From Bradysia coprophila (lineage: Eukaryota > Arthropoda > Insecta > Diptera > Sciaridae): a stretch of 64,000 nucleotides of DNA. The stretch covers positions 124,001-188,000 of the forward strand of contig NW_023503372.1 in assembly GCF_014529535.1 (NCBI RefSeq), read 5' to 3'. A program made the position numbers and the translations under genes. The stretch's first letter is position 1. Each line of letters starts with the position of its first letter. Under the pieces are notes generated by a model. The model ran no database searches, was not told the DNA's origin, and saw only the letters and a program-made list of their open reading frames with translations. Positions 42,573 through 53,541 of the stretch are shown here, one piece after another.

Positions 42573-44381
42573 TTAACGAAGAAGCACTTTTTTAATTCTT
42601 TTCAACTTAGAACCAAATTTGTTCTTCAAGTTCTCAATTCGCACTTTGAATTTATACCAAATTATTTCACAAACAAATACAATCACGCTGCCGATCCAAC
42701 CGAACCAAAGAATTTTCAGAGCGCTGCCGTACGTTTCGTCACCCGTAGTTTCCGATCGGCGGTGACGATTTTTTTTCCAGAGATATTTAATCTCAATATC
42801 ACCTTCGGCACTATACCATTTTTGGATCAATCCAGCACTTTGCAAACGATGAGCTATCTCGTTTATTCGCTCGACAAAAGGAAAATAATCGGAAATTTGA
42901 TACGTTGCAAACAATGTATCGAAACTCACGTCGTCGTTCATCAAATGATAGGCTTTCAAACTCAGTTGTTTCTGCGCTTCTATGAATATTTGAGCTTGAT
43001 ATCCTAACAAGAAAAATGCAACGGAACTGTTGAACTTAGAGGCTTCTTTCTGCCAATCTCCTTCACGTATTTTTTCGCCCCATCCACCGTGTCGTGAGAC
43101 ATATTCTAACATTTCGGTTGGTCGGCCTGTCCAGAAAACACTATCATCTTCCAAAATAGGAACTGATGACTTGAATAGGTCATCGATCGTGTCGATTTGA
43201 CGCTCATACAGTGGCAAAGTAAGATAGCTTTGAAATGCCGACAAAATGCCGTTCATTACAATCAATCCGACGAAGATCAACGGCATAATAACAAAAACAT
43301 CTGCGCGATTACGTTGACCGTAATTTATGGTTCCGTTATCACTCATTAGCAGACGTACGACATCAGCAACATTTTGTAAAATTAAAATTTTCTTCGTTTT
43401 CAAATATCCGCTGATGGTTAGAAAGAGAGACGCTGATGTAACGGCAATAAAAGTGAGCACGAAAATAAGTTTCCACGTTGCATTTTCTATATATCCGATA
43501 ATGCCTGAGCGTTGCTTAGCATGTGGAACCAACAATACTATGGTTACCGTTCTAAGTGGATAAATTGGTATTTTTGCACCGACTTTGCGGCTATGATGTG
43601 ATTCGTACATGGTAAAATCGTACTCGCTCTCCTCTAATTGTTTATCTAGTAAATCATCTAGACTCAGAATATTATGCAACATTGACGCATTAAAGGCTTC
43701 CTTGATTTCTATCCAAAAGTTAACGTCGCACAGATTGAATTGTATGAAACTCAGTAAAATCATCCGAAGCGGATATCCGCGATAATTTGGTGCTTTGTCG
43801 TGAAAGTAATTCTGCAGAGACTCACTTCCCGTCAAATTAATCATAATTGAGCTGAACGGATCGAATCGGAAAACGTTGAATGACGGCGACGCGTTGCCAT
43901 CAATGCTCGTGTAAAATCCACAGAATATATTCGCAATTCCAAAATTCCAACTCCATCGAAACAGTTTCTCTATGTCAACCATTGATGTAATGTTGCCGGT
44001 GAAAAACATCCCAATTTTCACATTCACATGGAGCATTCGAATGACTTTCACCCGAGCCAACAGTTGAGTGTTATTTTGAAATGGTGAAGGGTCCACGACT
44101 ACAATTAGAAAGGTATTTCCGCTGACCGACGTCATCTTAGTTATTTGAGTGTCGTTGATGTTGAGATTGTTGTCCTTGCCGAAAACATAAACTGTTTGAG
44201 GAATGAAATTAGCAGAATTATATGGAATGTCTGGATAGTTGATAACTGAAGAGTCCAGGAAGAAAATGTTGTGATCGAAGCCGAAAAAATTATTTAGTCG
44301 ATTGATGAGCAATCCTTCATGATTCTGATTGTGACACTGAACCATTGCTGGCAGTAGCGGTATCATTGTTAAAAACAACAT
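42573..44381 (-). CDS. Divergent ionotropic receptor, tandem copy 3
   Basis: Intronless. The frame opens at 44399 (608 residues) but Met at 44381 (602 residues, MLFLTMIPLLPAMVQC) lines up with the signal peptide starts of copies 1 and 2. Compared with them it lacks four residues near position 65 (SSVINYPDIPYNSANF, where the others have a KDNN insert). It keeps M1 (TWKLIFVLTFIAVTSASLFL), M3 with GLIVMNGILSAFQSYLT and LPLYERQIDTIDDL, VPILEDDSVFWTGR, and M4 identical to copy 2 in most positions. It lies furthest upstream in the minus-strand array, has no open-frame damage, and is likely functional. Confidence 0.87.
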   Translation of the reverse strand: MLFLTMIPLLPAMVQCHNQNHEGLLINRLNNFFGFDHNIFFLDSSVINYPDIPYNSANFIPQTVYVFGKDNNLNINDTQITKMTSVSGNTFLIVVVDPSPFQNNTQLLARVKVIRMLHVNVKIGMFFTGNITSMVDIEKLFRWSWNFGIANIFCGFYTSIDGNASPSFNVFRFDPFSSIMINLTGSESLQNYFHDKAPNYRGYPLRMILLSFIQFNLCDVNFWIEIKEAFNASMLHNILSLDDLLDKQLEESEYDFTMYESHHSRKVGAKIPIYPLRTVTIVLLVPHAKQRSGIIGYIENATWKLIFVLTFIAVTSASLFLTISGYLKTKKILILQNVADVVRLLMSDNGTINYGQRNRADVFVIMPLIFVGLIVMNGILSAFQSYLTLPLYERQIDTIDDLFKSSVPILEDDSVFWTGRPTEMLEYVSRHGGWGEKIREGDWQKEASKFNSSVAFFLLGYQAQIFIEAQKQLSLKAYHLMNDDVSFDTLFATYQISDYFPFVERINEIAHRLQSAGLIQKWYSAEGDIEIKYLWKKNRHRRSETTGDETYGSALKILWFGWIGSVIVFVCEIIWYKFKVRIENLKNKFGSKLKRIKKVLLR

Positions 44382-44399
44382 TCTTTCGGACTGGTACAA

Positions 44400-45075
44400 C
44401 CAAGACGCACCTAAGTGACGGCTAACGTAATATTCGTTGAAATTGGTTGAACATTAATTTTCGAAATGTAACACTCAAATGTAATCTAACCCCAGACCGA
44501 CGACTCGCATCAATAATTCATAATGAAATTCAATTCAGTGCAATTCGTTCATTACATAGGTAGCCATTATAAAATTGGCTGCATAAATTCATTTATTCAT
44601 TTACATTGTACAATTGCTTTTTTGCTCGGACCAATGAGATAAAAATGTAGTAGACCGGTATCATTCATTAAAACATAGCTAACGCCGACCCGTACGAAAC
44701 ACCTATTCGTATCAAAAGCCTTTAATGTGAAACTCTTCATTTCTCTTACTTCATTTTCTTCTCTGCTGAAAAACTATTCTCCCTTTAAAATCACTTACAT
44801 TATCCACTCTTTGCCTTGTTATCATATACAACTAAATTGCCGGAGGCAATATAGACAGCCCCGTACGAAGACAAATTTCATAAATTCCTATTTAAACAGC
44901 TATATACCGCCATATTTAACTATATTTCACTATAAATAAACATTTCACAGATAAATATATGCTATTATATAGCTCTATATGCCTGTATATAGCTCAATAT
45001 AGCCATATATGGAATCCCTGAAACCCCTCACACACACATTATTTCCATGTTAACAGAAACTCTCTTAGTACCATT
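44400..45075. other. IR copy 3 upstream region and AT-rich spacer
   Basis: Shared IR upstream block at 44509-44550, then a stretch with repeated TATATAGC / ATATAGCTC words (44940-45020). No gene seen. Confidence 0.5.
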
Positions 45076-45079
45076 TTTC

Positions 45080-45870
45080 CCAAGATATTTCTATTTTACT
45101 AAAATCCAATATGGCCGCCGGCAGCCTTTTTTTTAGGAGACCGGAAATAGTACCGACGCTTTACATTCGTTAATACCTTTCAAACAAAAAAAAATTCATG
45201 AAATTCGGTCAAAATTTACTCGTGATATTGTCAAAATACACCACGTTCACTGTACTTCCGAGTAGCCAGATAAGAGCTCACTCCAAGAGACCTAGCTCAC
45301 GCTCCGGAGAACATAATTTCATAAATTTTTTTTCCCTGATTGGTACGGTCAATACCTATCTAATAAAGCTAAAACAGACGAAATATGTTCAAATGTGGCC
45401 GACCTACAAGCAAAAACTGCTTGACGCCCTGTGCCTGTTCCACACCAAGGGGTCTAACTCACGAGTCGGTCATCCGATTTCCATAAACTTTTTTTTTGTC
45501 GATCGGTATTGTAAATACCTTTTATTTGACGTATCACTTACAAGTTTAACGTTTAAATGTCCGGAGATATCTTCGAAAAACCGTAAAGCACTTATTGGGC
45601 CACAGCTCGGGAGGGGTCGATCCAAAATCACTCATCTTCGAACTTAGCCTGTCTTTTGACATTACCAAACGGGAAAAAAAAGAATTTTCAAAATCGGATG
45701 CGTTTTACTCAAGTTATCGTGCAGACAGACAGACGGACAGACGGACATTTTTTTTCCGCGGATTTGGCATCTCTAGACAACCACAATAGGTTTCCCCTTA
45801 CTCAGGGAGTCCAATTCGACGTGTTACAAACGTATGCGTAAACCTATAAGACCCCAGTACTTCGTACGGG
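45080..45870. repeat. Dispersed non-coding element ending in GACA/GACG repeats
   Basis: Two related sub-blocks of about 190 bp (each with a CATAA.TTTTTTT phrase, GGTA.(T/G)GT.AATACCT and a line of CTCAC..GAG words), then ACTCAAGTTATCGTG followed by the short repeat CAGACAGACAGACGGACAGA at 45722-45748. The ACTCAAGTTATCGTG phrase is also at 37215-37235. Overlapping open frames here are not conserved and are left out. Confidence 0.45.
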
Positions 45871-46009
45871 TCTAAAAATGAAGCAGTGTAAAATTTAAGG
45901 TACTTTTAAGGAACTCAGCTGATATTTTTCGAAAAAAAAATGAAGATGTTTTTTGAAGTGAACATTGAATAATGTACATTTCGGGTATATAAACCTATAG
46001 GTGGTTTAC

Positions 46010-46690
46010 TTAAGAGGGATTCTTTTGAAAAACAGCCTACCGAAATCGGACGCATTTTCCAGTGGACTTTTTTATATGTGCCTAGAAAAGTATTCGACCC
46101 TAGAAGCCAAAACCACTTTCAAAAAAATTCTTCGATGTTTGTGTGGCTGGTGAAAGGTGATCAAAAACCGAAAACTTGCACTTTTCTTATAAAAATTTCT
46201 CCAGTTACACGAGCCGTACAGGGTCGTGTGGGGTGTCACTAGAAAGGTAATCACATGTACTATTGAGCGGAATAGGGACTTATTGGGTTTAAAATTCATT
46301 GACACTGAAATATGTGCAGTTGAAGTTTTCAACCGAAGACTTACACTGTTCTTACTGAAATTTCTCGAGGTACACAAAACGTACATGGTTGAGTGGGGTG
46401 TCATTTGACAGGTAATTTAATGTGCTTTTGGGCCAAATAGGGTCTTATGAAGTTTGGATGAATCTATGATGAAATATGTACACCTAAACATTTCAACTTC
46501 TATTTCATCGTAGATGCATCCAAACCACATAAGACACTATTTGGCCCAAAGGCACACAAACTTTGAAGAATTTTTTTGAAAGTGGTTTTGGCTTCTAGGG
46601 TCGAATACCTTCCTAGGCACATATAAAAAAGTCCACTGGAAAATGCTTCCGATTTCAGTAGGCTGTTTTTCAAAAGAATCCCTCTAAAAG
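46010..46690. mobile_element. Large foldback element, about 680 bp
   Basis: Outer arms of about 110 bp: TAAGAGGGATTCTTTTGAAA, then CAGCCTACCGAAATCGG, TTTTATATGTGCCTAG and GCCAAAACCACTTTCAAAAA on the left, with their complements on the right (46560-46690). Inside is a second palindrome around 46430-46550 (ATAGGGTCTTATGAAGTTTG facing CCACATAAGACACTATTTGG). Between them are three diverged direct copies of a block ending in GAATAGGGACTTATTGGG-like words. No transposase. Confidence 0.75.
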
Positions 46691-46699
46691 AAGTTGATG

Positions 46700-48200
46700 T
46701 TTCTAGTTAAGTGAAAAATATTAGGTAATTCGTGGAAAGAATTGGCTCAATTATGAAAAGTGAATACCTTATCTAACCTTTTCAGCCTTCTTAGAACTTC
46801 AGCAATGTTATATTAGAGAAAATCACCAATCCGGTACCTAGCACTATAAATAGAATACCAAAGTCTCCTTGACCTGTCACATACGACGGCTATTCATCTG
46901 TTATCGATAATGACGAAAAAAATAATAACAAAATGCTCTGACGGTACCCTTTAAGCATAAAAAAAGTTCTTTTAGTAACTGATCAGGCTCGGACGGTCAT
47001 GGGATATTGTATTTGGATAAAATTGAAATTTGTAAATCGATCTACCTTAAAAGTGATACGATCAAAGAATTGTTACTCCACTGATGTTCCAGCTCTCTGC
47101 TCAGATTCAGTTCACAACACGCAATGTACTAGGTAATAATAATTTTCTTTATTTAAACGGTTTTACATTATTACTTCATAGCATTTTGTGGATTTTATTT
47201 AAATATTTTTTTTGTTTTGTTTGTAATTTTATTTATATTAAATTTTAATAATAAATTTTTATCGTTCATTTTATTATTTTTATTTCTTGTTTATAATAAT
47301 ATATTTATATATACAGAGAGTATAATCATATAATGTTATATCATCATCGTCATTATGTTTTAATTAAATTATAATTTTTTGCAGAAACAATGTGTTCGGA
47401 TCTTTCTTCCTTTCTATTGAAGCTTACCTAACTATACAAATTAAATTATTTAATTGAAAAATTATAAACAAAAAAATTGGTTTGTCATTACTATAAATTT
47501 TGCGTTACAAATTTTACTTTTAATTATTTTGAGCTTCATTTCTGTTTTTATTTTTCGTTTATTAACTGGTTCCGATGTTACCGTTGCTTCAGATGGAACT
47601 AAGGACCTACAAACCTGGGCTTTTTTTTTAACGATTTAAAATGTTAGGAACGTTCTAATCTCAGGAAAATCCGGTGATTTGATAGTTGATAATAATTTAA
47701 AGTTAATTGAATTTCACATCGCCACCAAAGGCAAGAATATTTTATTTTAAGTTATTTAATGAGTCCTGCATTCCTGCTACAAGCTTATCTTTTGCCAAGA
47801 CATTTAGTACGAGTGGCATATCTTTTATGAACTGTTATTTAGCGTATGGTCTTTGAGCTACGTATGTTTTGGGGGTCAATTTTGACTTCCACTTCGCAGA
47901 TTCTTTTTTTTTTGTAATAAATCATTAATATTTGTGGTAACTGACCTCTGTTCAGCCATAATCACCACTGTATCAAAATCTCTAGATTTTTCATATAGAG
48001 AAACTAGAGAAACGTATTGTTAAACTAAAGAAGTACAAGATTTGGTATCAAGCTGACCGTGATATTACTTGAAAGGAAGTAAAAGTTGGTACCGCTGAGT
48101 GAACTCATTGCAACGTTCTTACTGATTTAATTCGTTTCATTCGATCAATCATCAAAATGTACCTGTTCTCTCAACAGAAATTACATGACACAGATGATGT
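46700..48200. other. Very AT-rich spacer, no gene supported
   Basis: 46868-46925 is a terminus of the CGATAACAGATGA family. 47140-47460 is extremely AT-rich with TTTATTTATATT words. The 61-codon frame at 47454-47639 has one hydrophobic stretch but no family I recognise and no flanking signals. CTAAAGAAGTACAAGATTTGG (48024-48044) is another dispersed word. Confidence 0.4.
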
Positions 48201-48207
48201 GTAACAT

Positions 48208-48392
48208 ATAGGTTTCTTCCATCGTACGGTAAAAACGAATTTTGACAGGCCGAAAACAACCGACCGTCATCCACAGAAGCGAACATAACCGCAACTTAAA
48301 CAAATTTGTTCGTTAAAACTTCAAAGTGAGGTTGTGTTGTGTTTCTCTGTGAATGACGATTGACATTTTGAACGGCCTTGGAAGAAACCTAT
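48208..48392. mobile_element. Foldback element, about 185 bp
   Basis: Ends ATAGGTTTCTTCC and GGAAGAAACCTAT. Inner imperfect arms include CCGTCATCCACAGA and TCTGTGAATGACG, CACAACCTCAC-type words and their complements. Non-coding. Confidence 0.7.
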
Positions 48393-48399
48393 TGTGTAA

Positions 48400-50430
48400 A
48401 CATCAGTGAAATTTAGACATTAATTTGTTTCGATTAGTATGAATCGATCAGCTGATGTCGACATCGACTGTATCATGACAAACACATAAATTGGAGTTTG
48501 GCGGAACATATTTGGAATATACCTACATCAAACGAAAATGTGTTAGAAACTTTCCTTTTAACTGGTTTCGATCTTCCTCTAACCCACAAAAAATTTATCA
48601 GATGTATGCGAGTAGGAATCGACAAGTTTTCAAGAAAATGTCAAATATACCGCTTCAAAACATCTGCCACGGTCCCATTCACCTCGGTCCGACAGAGGAC
48701 ATTTTTTTTAGGTCATTCGTACTATTCGCATGTCTTGGTTAAATTATGGGCTCATGTTTGTAGGTTTTCAAGTCAAATTTTAATATTAAATTTTCGATTT
48801 TTTTTAAATTTGTCAGTAAACTACTTGCGTATTTCATTAATATTTTACCTTGTGAATTTTTAATTGTATGCAAAAGTCTAAAAAGTGTACTCAAAATATA
48901 CAAATTGTTCCATATTCGATTTTTATCGCTATTATCATTTATTTTCCTATCATTTTTTTCTCTCTCTGTTTGTTATTGTTATAATTTTAAACATTTCGAA
49001 TCTCATGCAGACACAATTTATTGGAAGCAAAAAAAAAATCATTTTTCTTTTGCCTTTTTGTTGTGATTTATATTTGACACATTCCATGATTCGCAAAATT
49101 CAAAATACAAAAAACATCTTCTTCACTGGTCATTCATTCCATTCATTATAATACGTGTGTCATCCACCTTTTAGTATTTTATTATTTTGTTGTATCAAAT
49201 GAAAGGAGTATCAGTGTTATAAGCTATCGAGACGTTTGCATGCCAATGCCTATCCGTCTCTTTGATCTTCTTATCAACAACGTTATTTTCGAATTTTCAA
49301 GAGTTTTTGGTTGCCCCAAGTGGAAGAAAATAGGAAATTCTAACAAGAGAGCGAGGGTTTGCACTCTTAGCGCGAATCTATCTAGTTGGAATTTGCTATT
49401 TTCTTCCAGAGGTGAGCACAACAATTTTCCACAACAAAAACAAAGATGACATTTCGATGGAGAAAAATTATATTTCCTCCCCTGTCAAAACAAGAGGGAA
49501 GGAAATAGACATTTTCTCTCAAGAACTGTCATCAGACACGAAGAGTCAACAAAACATGATTTTGTCATGGTCTTTTGAGTGGAGAAAGTAAGGTTAATCA
49601 TACCACATGAAAATAAAACTGTTTTCACTTTGTCGCGGAAATCATTCCAAAATTCTACAAAAAGAAATGCGGTGTGAGTGTGCGAGTCGTAACAATATGC
49701 GATTAGGAAAATAAATTGAGTCACTAAGCATGTATAAGCGACACGTTTGATTAGCGATTTAACAATTTCATGGAATGAATTATCACAAAACTAAAAATTC
49801 GTTGTTTGATTGGCTGAACTACGATTTGGTCAATCAGCCTTGAATCATCGTTAATCATTGAAAGCCGGCAAACGATTTAAGGAGAACGAGCTTCGTTACT
49901 CTCTGGGTGAAAATTGTTCCCATATAAGCTAACTGAACAGGTCAGGTCGGACTAGATACCAAAAATCCCACCGGTCGATATATGCAAGAAAAAACATTGG
50001 GAAACATCGGAAAGGCCCAGTATAGCCAGTTCAACAGTTAAACAGTAGACTGAACTTTCAGGTCGAGCTTTTGAGCTCAATTCTCAGAATCAATCAATGA
50101 ATCCGATAGTACGACCAACAATTTAACAAACAAAATCCGATTTATTGCAGGGCCATTCTCTTTCCGGAACAAGTAATGAGCCGCTGTTTTATTATTGCGA
50201 GGCCCAAACACCCTGTCTATCTTCAATCACTTGCTAAACGCAGTCGAGCAAGGGACGAAGTAGCAAGTCTGACGGTTTCTTAAACGAAACAAAAAGTTCC
50301 TCGAAATTCCCGCTTTATTAGAAGAAATGATGCCGGGAACTGTGTTGTCGACTTATCTATAATTTTCATCAGTTGCTGCATCACTGATACGAGCCCTTCT
50401 AGAGTATTTATATCATATGAAGGTCCGACG
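48400..50430. other. Spacer 3' of SCAR, dispersed repeat, no gene supported
   Basis: Bases about 49310-49590 are the second copy of the repeat at 3360-3655. Other open frames here are AT-driven and carry no domains. The SCAR 3' untranslated region should be at the right end. Confidence 0.4.
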
Positions 50431-50577
50431 TTTGATTGACCGACGACAAAATAAAATCCAAATATTTGTGTTTCCCACACGCACACCCACATGCACATCA
50501 TTCAGAAAAGAAAAGTGTTAGAGAGTCCTTACATTTTATTATTTCAGCTTCTTCTTATCCTTGTCCACAACCGCCGG

Positions 50578-52615
50578 TCAAGCATTCGTTTCGTTCGGTT
50601 CAACCCATCCCTCCGAATCGTCATCACTTTCCGAATCTTCGGATTCGGATAGTTCAATGGCAACACGACGTGCAAGAATCGACGCAACATCATGGAAAGC
50701 AGTCGATCGTTCGATTTCCTTTTGTTCACTTTTTTCCACTTTTCGTAGTTTGATGCCTGGAAATGAGATGAAAATCGAAGTTGAAATCGAATCGAAGAAG
50801 GATCCCAAATCTTAAAGAAAAGGTGGAAAAGCAAATTCATCACACTCACCGTCTCTAATCGCCTTCAATAAATCGTTTCGTGAATCATCCACGGGTGGCA
50901 CAATCTTTTTGACGTTCAGTTTCTTTGGCGTAATGATGCCATTGTTGATGTCACCGTTTGCCATTGGTTTGTATGCTGACGGCGGACTTTGTGGTCCTTC
51001 AATCGGTGGCAAAGGTGGCGGAGGCGGAGGAATTGCTGCGTTCGGAGGCGACTGTTTTGGCGATAACTGAATGAGGAGAGGAAAAAGCTTAGAAAATTTA
51101 ATCCTTGGAATTGAGTCACAACCGGACTTACATTTTCTGGTATTGGTGGCGGTGGTGGAAGATCACTCAACGAATTTAATTGTGTCATTTGCATGTTGAT
51201 GTTGTTCAAATTGTTAATTTGATTGTTCAATTGTTGCATAACTAGTGCGTTCGGATCGTGTTGCATATTGTTCAATTGTGGCGATCCGGATCGAGATGTG
51301 CTGTGCGTACGTCCAATCATTTTTGCCGCTACAATACCACCATTCATTGGATGTGGCGGCGACATTATGCCTTCGGGAACTGGTGGTGGTGGCGGTAATG
51401 CATCTCTTCCGGTCGACATGCTGCGTCCGCGTGTTGGTGTATTAGCATTTGATGCATTCGGAGTGCTGCCACTGGATGGTGGTGCTGGCGGAGGTTGCGA
51501 AGGTCTCGGTTTCGTTCGTGATGGTGTGCCGGGTGAGTAAATGTTATCTTGACCGCCAGATGAGTACAAATTTTGAGAATTATAAAGATTATCGTCGTAG
51601 ACTGGTGGATATGTGGATTGTTGGTAATGAGGCGAATGTGGCGGGTAGCCACCATCAACTGATTCAGCCGGGTAACTTCTTCTCAATTCGATTGAATTCG
51701 GTCTGGGCGGTCGACCGTCATAATGACCACTTATGCTATTGTATGCGGAATCTTCGTTGCTGATCACTGAATTTGGCGTTCTGTAGATTACATTATTTGG
51801 CATCAGTGTTTCACCGTGACCGAGCGCAATTTGACGCTGTTTCTCGCGAGTATTGTACGGTATCCTAACGCGTTTCTTGTGCCGTTGACCGCCTCCAGGT
51901 TCGGTTCGGGGTTTATGCGGCTGAAATGGGATTTTCGTTAGGATATCAGTGAAACAATGAAACTGAAGGATGGATCGGGAAAACTTACTTTTTTGCCACG
52001 ATCATGCATTACCCGTTCAGTATCCTTAAGCATTTCTTGACGCCACAGCTCGAAGAAGTAATTGGGATCTGTGTAGAATTTAAGACCGTCTTTACCGTCA
52101 TCACGATAGCAGTTCAGTTTGTCCAATGGTGGAGGTTTATCACATGTCTACGCAAAATGTTGAAAGTTACGGTTATCGGTGAAGAAACAGAACAAGTAGA
52201 ACATTTTCTCCGGATTGCTTTTACTCACTTTATAAGTTTCTAGCATCGGAGCTGGCATAGTAGCTCTGGAAAATATTTGCTGATCGAATACACTAGCGCT
52301 TTTGAATGCCTTCTTCAGTTGGATATCCTGCAGCGATACTTCTTCTACGGTACTATCTAATTGTGTCACTTTAATGGCTAGTCGATCGATGCGTGCTTGC
52401 AGCGAATTCGATCGTTCCGACAAATTGCCAGCCTCTCGAGCCAATTCGCCAAACAAATCTTCGGAATGCTTTGACAGCGATGACAATTGTCGAATGATAT
52501 TGGTGAGTGTTGTGTTCGTGACCGTTTCCAATTCGGTGGGTTCGGTAAGGTCTTCGCGAGCGTAGCCCGATCGAGCCACATGAATCGGTTCGATAAGACG
52601 CTTGGGTAGTGGCAT
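50578..52615 (-). CDS. SCAR: SCAR/WAVE actin nucleation-promoting factor
   Basis: Five coding exons: 52615-52229, 52147-51989, 51920-51132, 51066-50850 and 50756-50578, summing to 1731 bp and 576 residues, GT-AG throughout. Residues 1-180 are the WAVE homology domain ([10 protein letters not shown], then the Sra1/HSPC300-contacting coiled coil with [19 protein letters not shown]). A basic stretch follows ([11 protein letters not shown]), then a long Pro-rich region with [16 protein letters not shown] and PPPPPLPP for profilin and SH3 partners. The WH2 motif ([19 protein letters not shown], about 507-525) binds actin monomers; exon junction 4/5 splits it. A central helix ([15 protein letters not shown]) and an acidic end with the Arp2/3-binding Trp ([10 protein letters not shown]) close the protein. 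WAVE acts in the WAVE regulatory complex downstream of Rac at the cell cortex. All key elements are present. Confidence 0.93.
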
Positions 52616-53374
52616 TGTTTCCGGCCACTTGTGTCACGCTTCTGGTCAAATGTCTGGAATTTGCTTCTAATGGAATTCAATCGGTGCGGTGTTGAAGTTG
52701 AGTGTAAGTGCGTGGACTAGACGTTTACATTTTAATCTGAAATAAGGGAAGAAAATGGCGGTCAGTTTGTGATTCAGTTAGCGGGAATTTTAAAATTTTT
52801 AAATCGTAGGATAAAATCTAATCAACTTTGGTCTTGCTTCTGATCAGGAACCTAAAAGACAAAACGTGATTGAATTTTATCTGGGATTCATCAAGTTCGA
52901 ATAAAATTTGGGAAAATTAGGGAAAAAATAAGAAAATTTGAGAAAAACTTTTGTGTCTGAGAGCAGACTAGAACTGTATATATCATCCCAGTCTCGGCCC
53001 ACACTCGTTGTAGAAAGTGAAAATGTGATATTTTATCAGAGGCACGAATCCCAAATGCAAACGCCGACTGAACTTTAAAAATTAAATTTTTATTGAAACT
53101 TTATCAAGATTTGAAATCATCAACATGTCTGGCACGAGAGGTCCTTCAACAAAATTTAATTTCCGTAATTTCATTGTTATTTACGGCTATCCTGCTATCC
53201 GGAAAAGGTCCTTTAAAAAGAAAATTCTGAAAATTGATGGAAGTCTTTGAAAATCCTCAGAAAATTCTTTGTCAAGGCAATTTACAAATATCGGCTTCTC
53301 GCATTTAAGACCAATTTGGAAAAGTAATGCGGTCGTTTCAATTATAATTTTATATTTTGTATAGCTCTAAGTTT
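52616..53374. other. SCAR 5' region and spacer
   Basis: Presumed SCAR promoter and 5' leader on the minus strand. 52905-52950 and 53215-53290 are rich in GGGAAAATT / GAAAATTCTTTG words, a low-complexity theme that returns at 54180-54330 (AAAATCCTTGAAAATC). No gene. Confidence 0.4.
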
Positions 53375-53541
53375 TAACCTTTCACATACGACGAGCAAAT
53401 CAGCAGTTTTACTGTCGAATCTATTATTTCATTTGATCCAGCATTTTCTAGAGATTGATTCAATAAATTTACTTCCAGCTGAAGCCTGTTGCTTATTCCT
53501 GAATTCGTTATTAACAGATGGTAGCCGCCCGTAACAGGTTA
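53375..53541. mobile_element. MITE-like element of the CGATAACAGATGA family
   Basis: TAACCTTTCACATACGACGA at the left and TAACAGATGG then CGCCCGTAACAGGTTA at the right are imperfect inverted ends, about 167 bp. An internal ATCTATTATTTCATTTGATC word corresponds to the GAAGTAAAAGAT motif of other members. Confidence 0.55.

Noticed and set aside
45198-45841. Overlapping open frames of 60-150 codons
   Set aside because: They lie in a dispersed non-coding element with simple repeats; frames disagree between sub-blocks.
47454-47639. 61-codon frame with a hydrophobic stretch in extremely AT-rich DNA, first suspected as mitochondrial or endosymbiont insertion
   Set aside because: No mitochondrial or bacterial gene can be recognised, and the AT bias alone explains the Phe/Ile/Leu-rich translation.
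50436-50815. Plus-strand frames over the SCAR 3' exon
   Set aside because: Antisense to the exon encoding the central and acidic regions; the Ser-rich translation mirrors the Glu/Asp/Ser codons.
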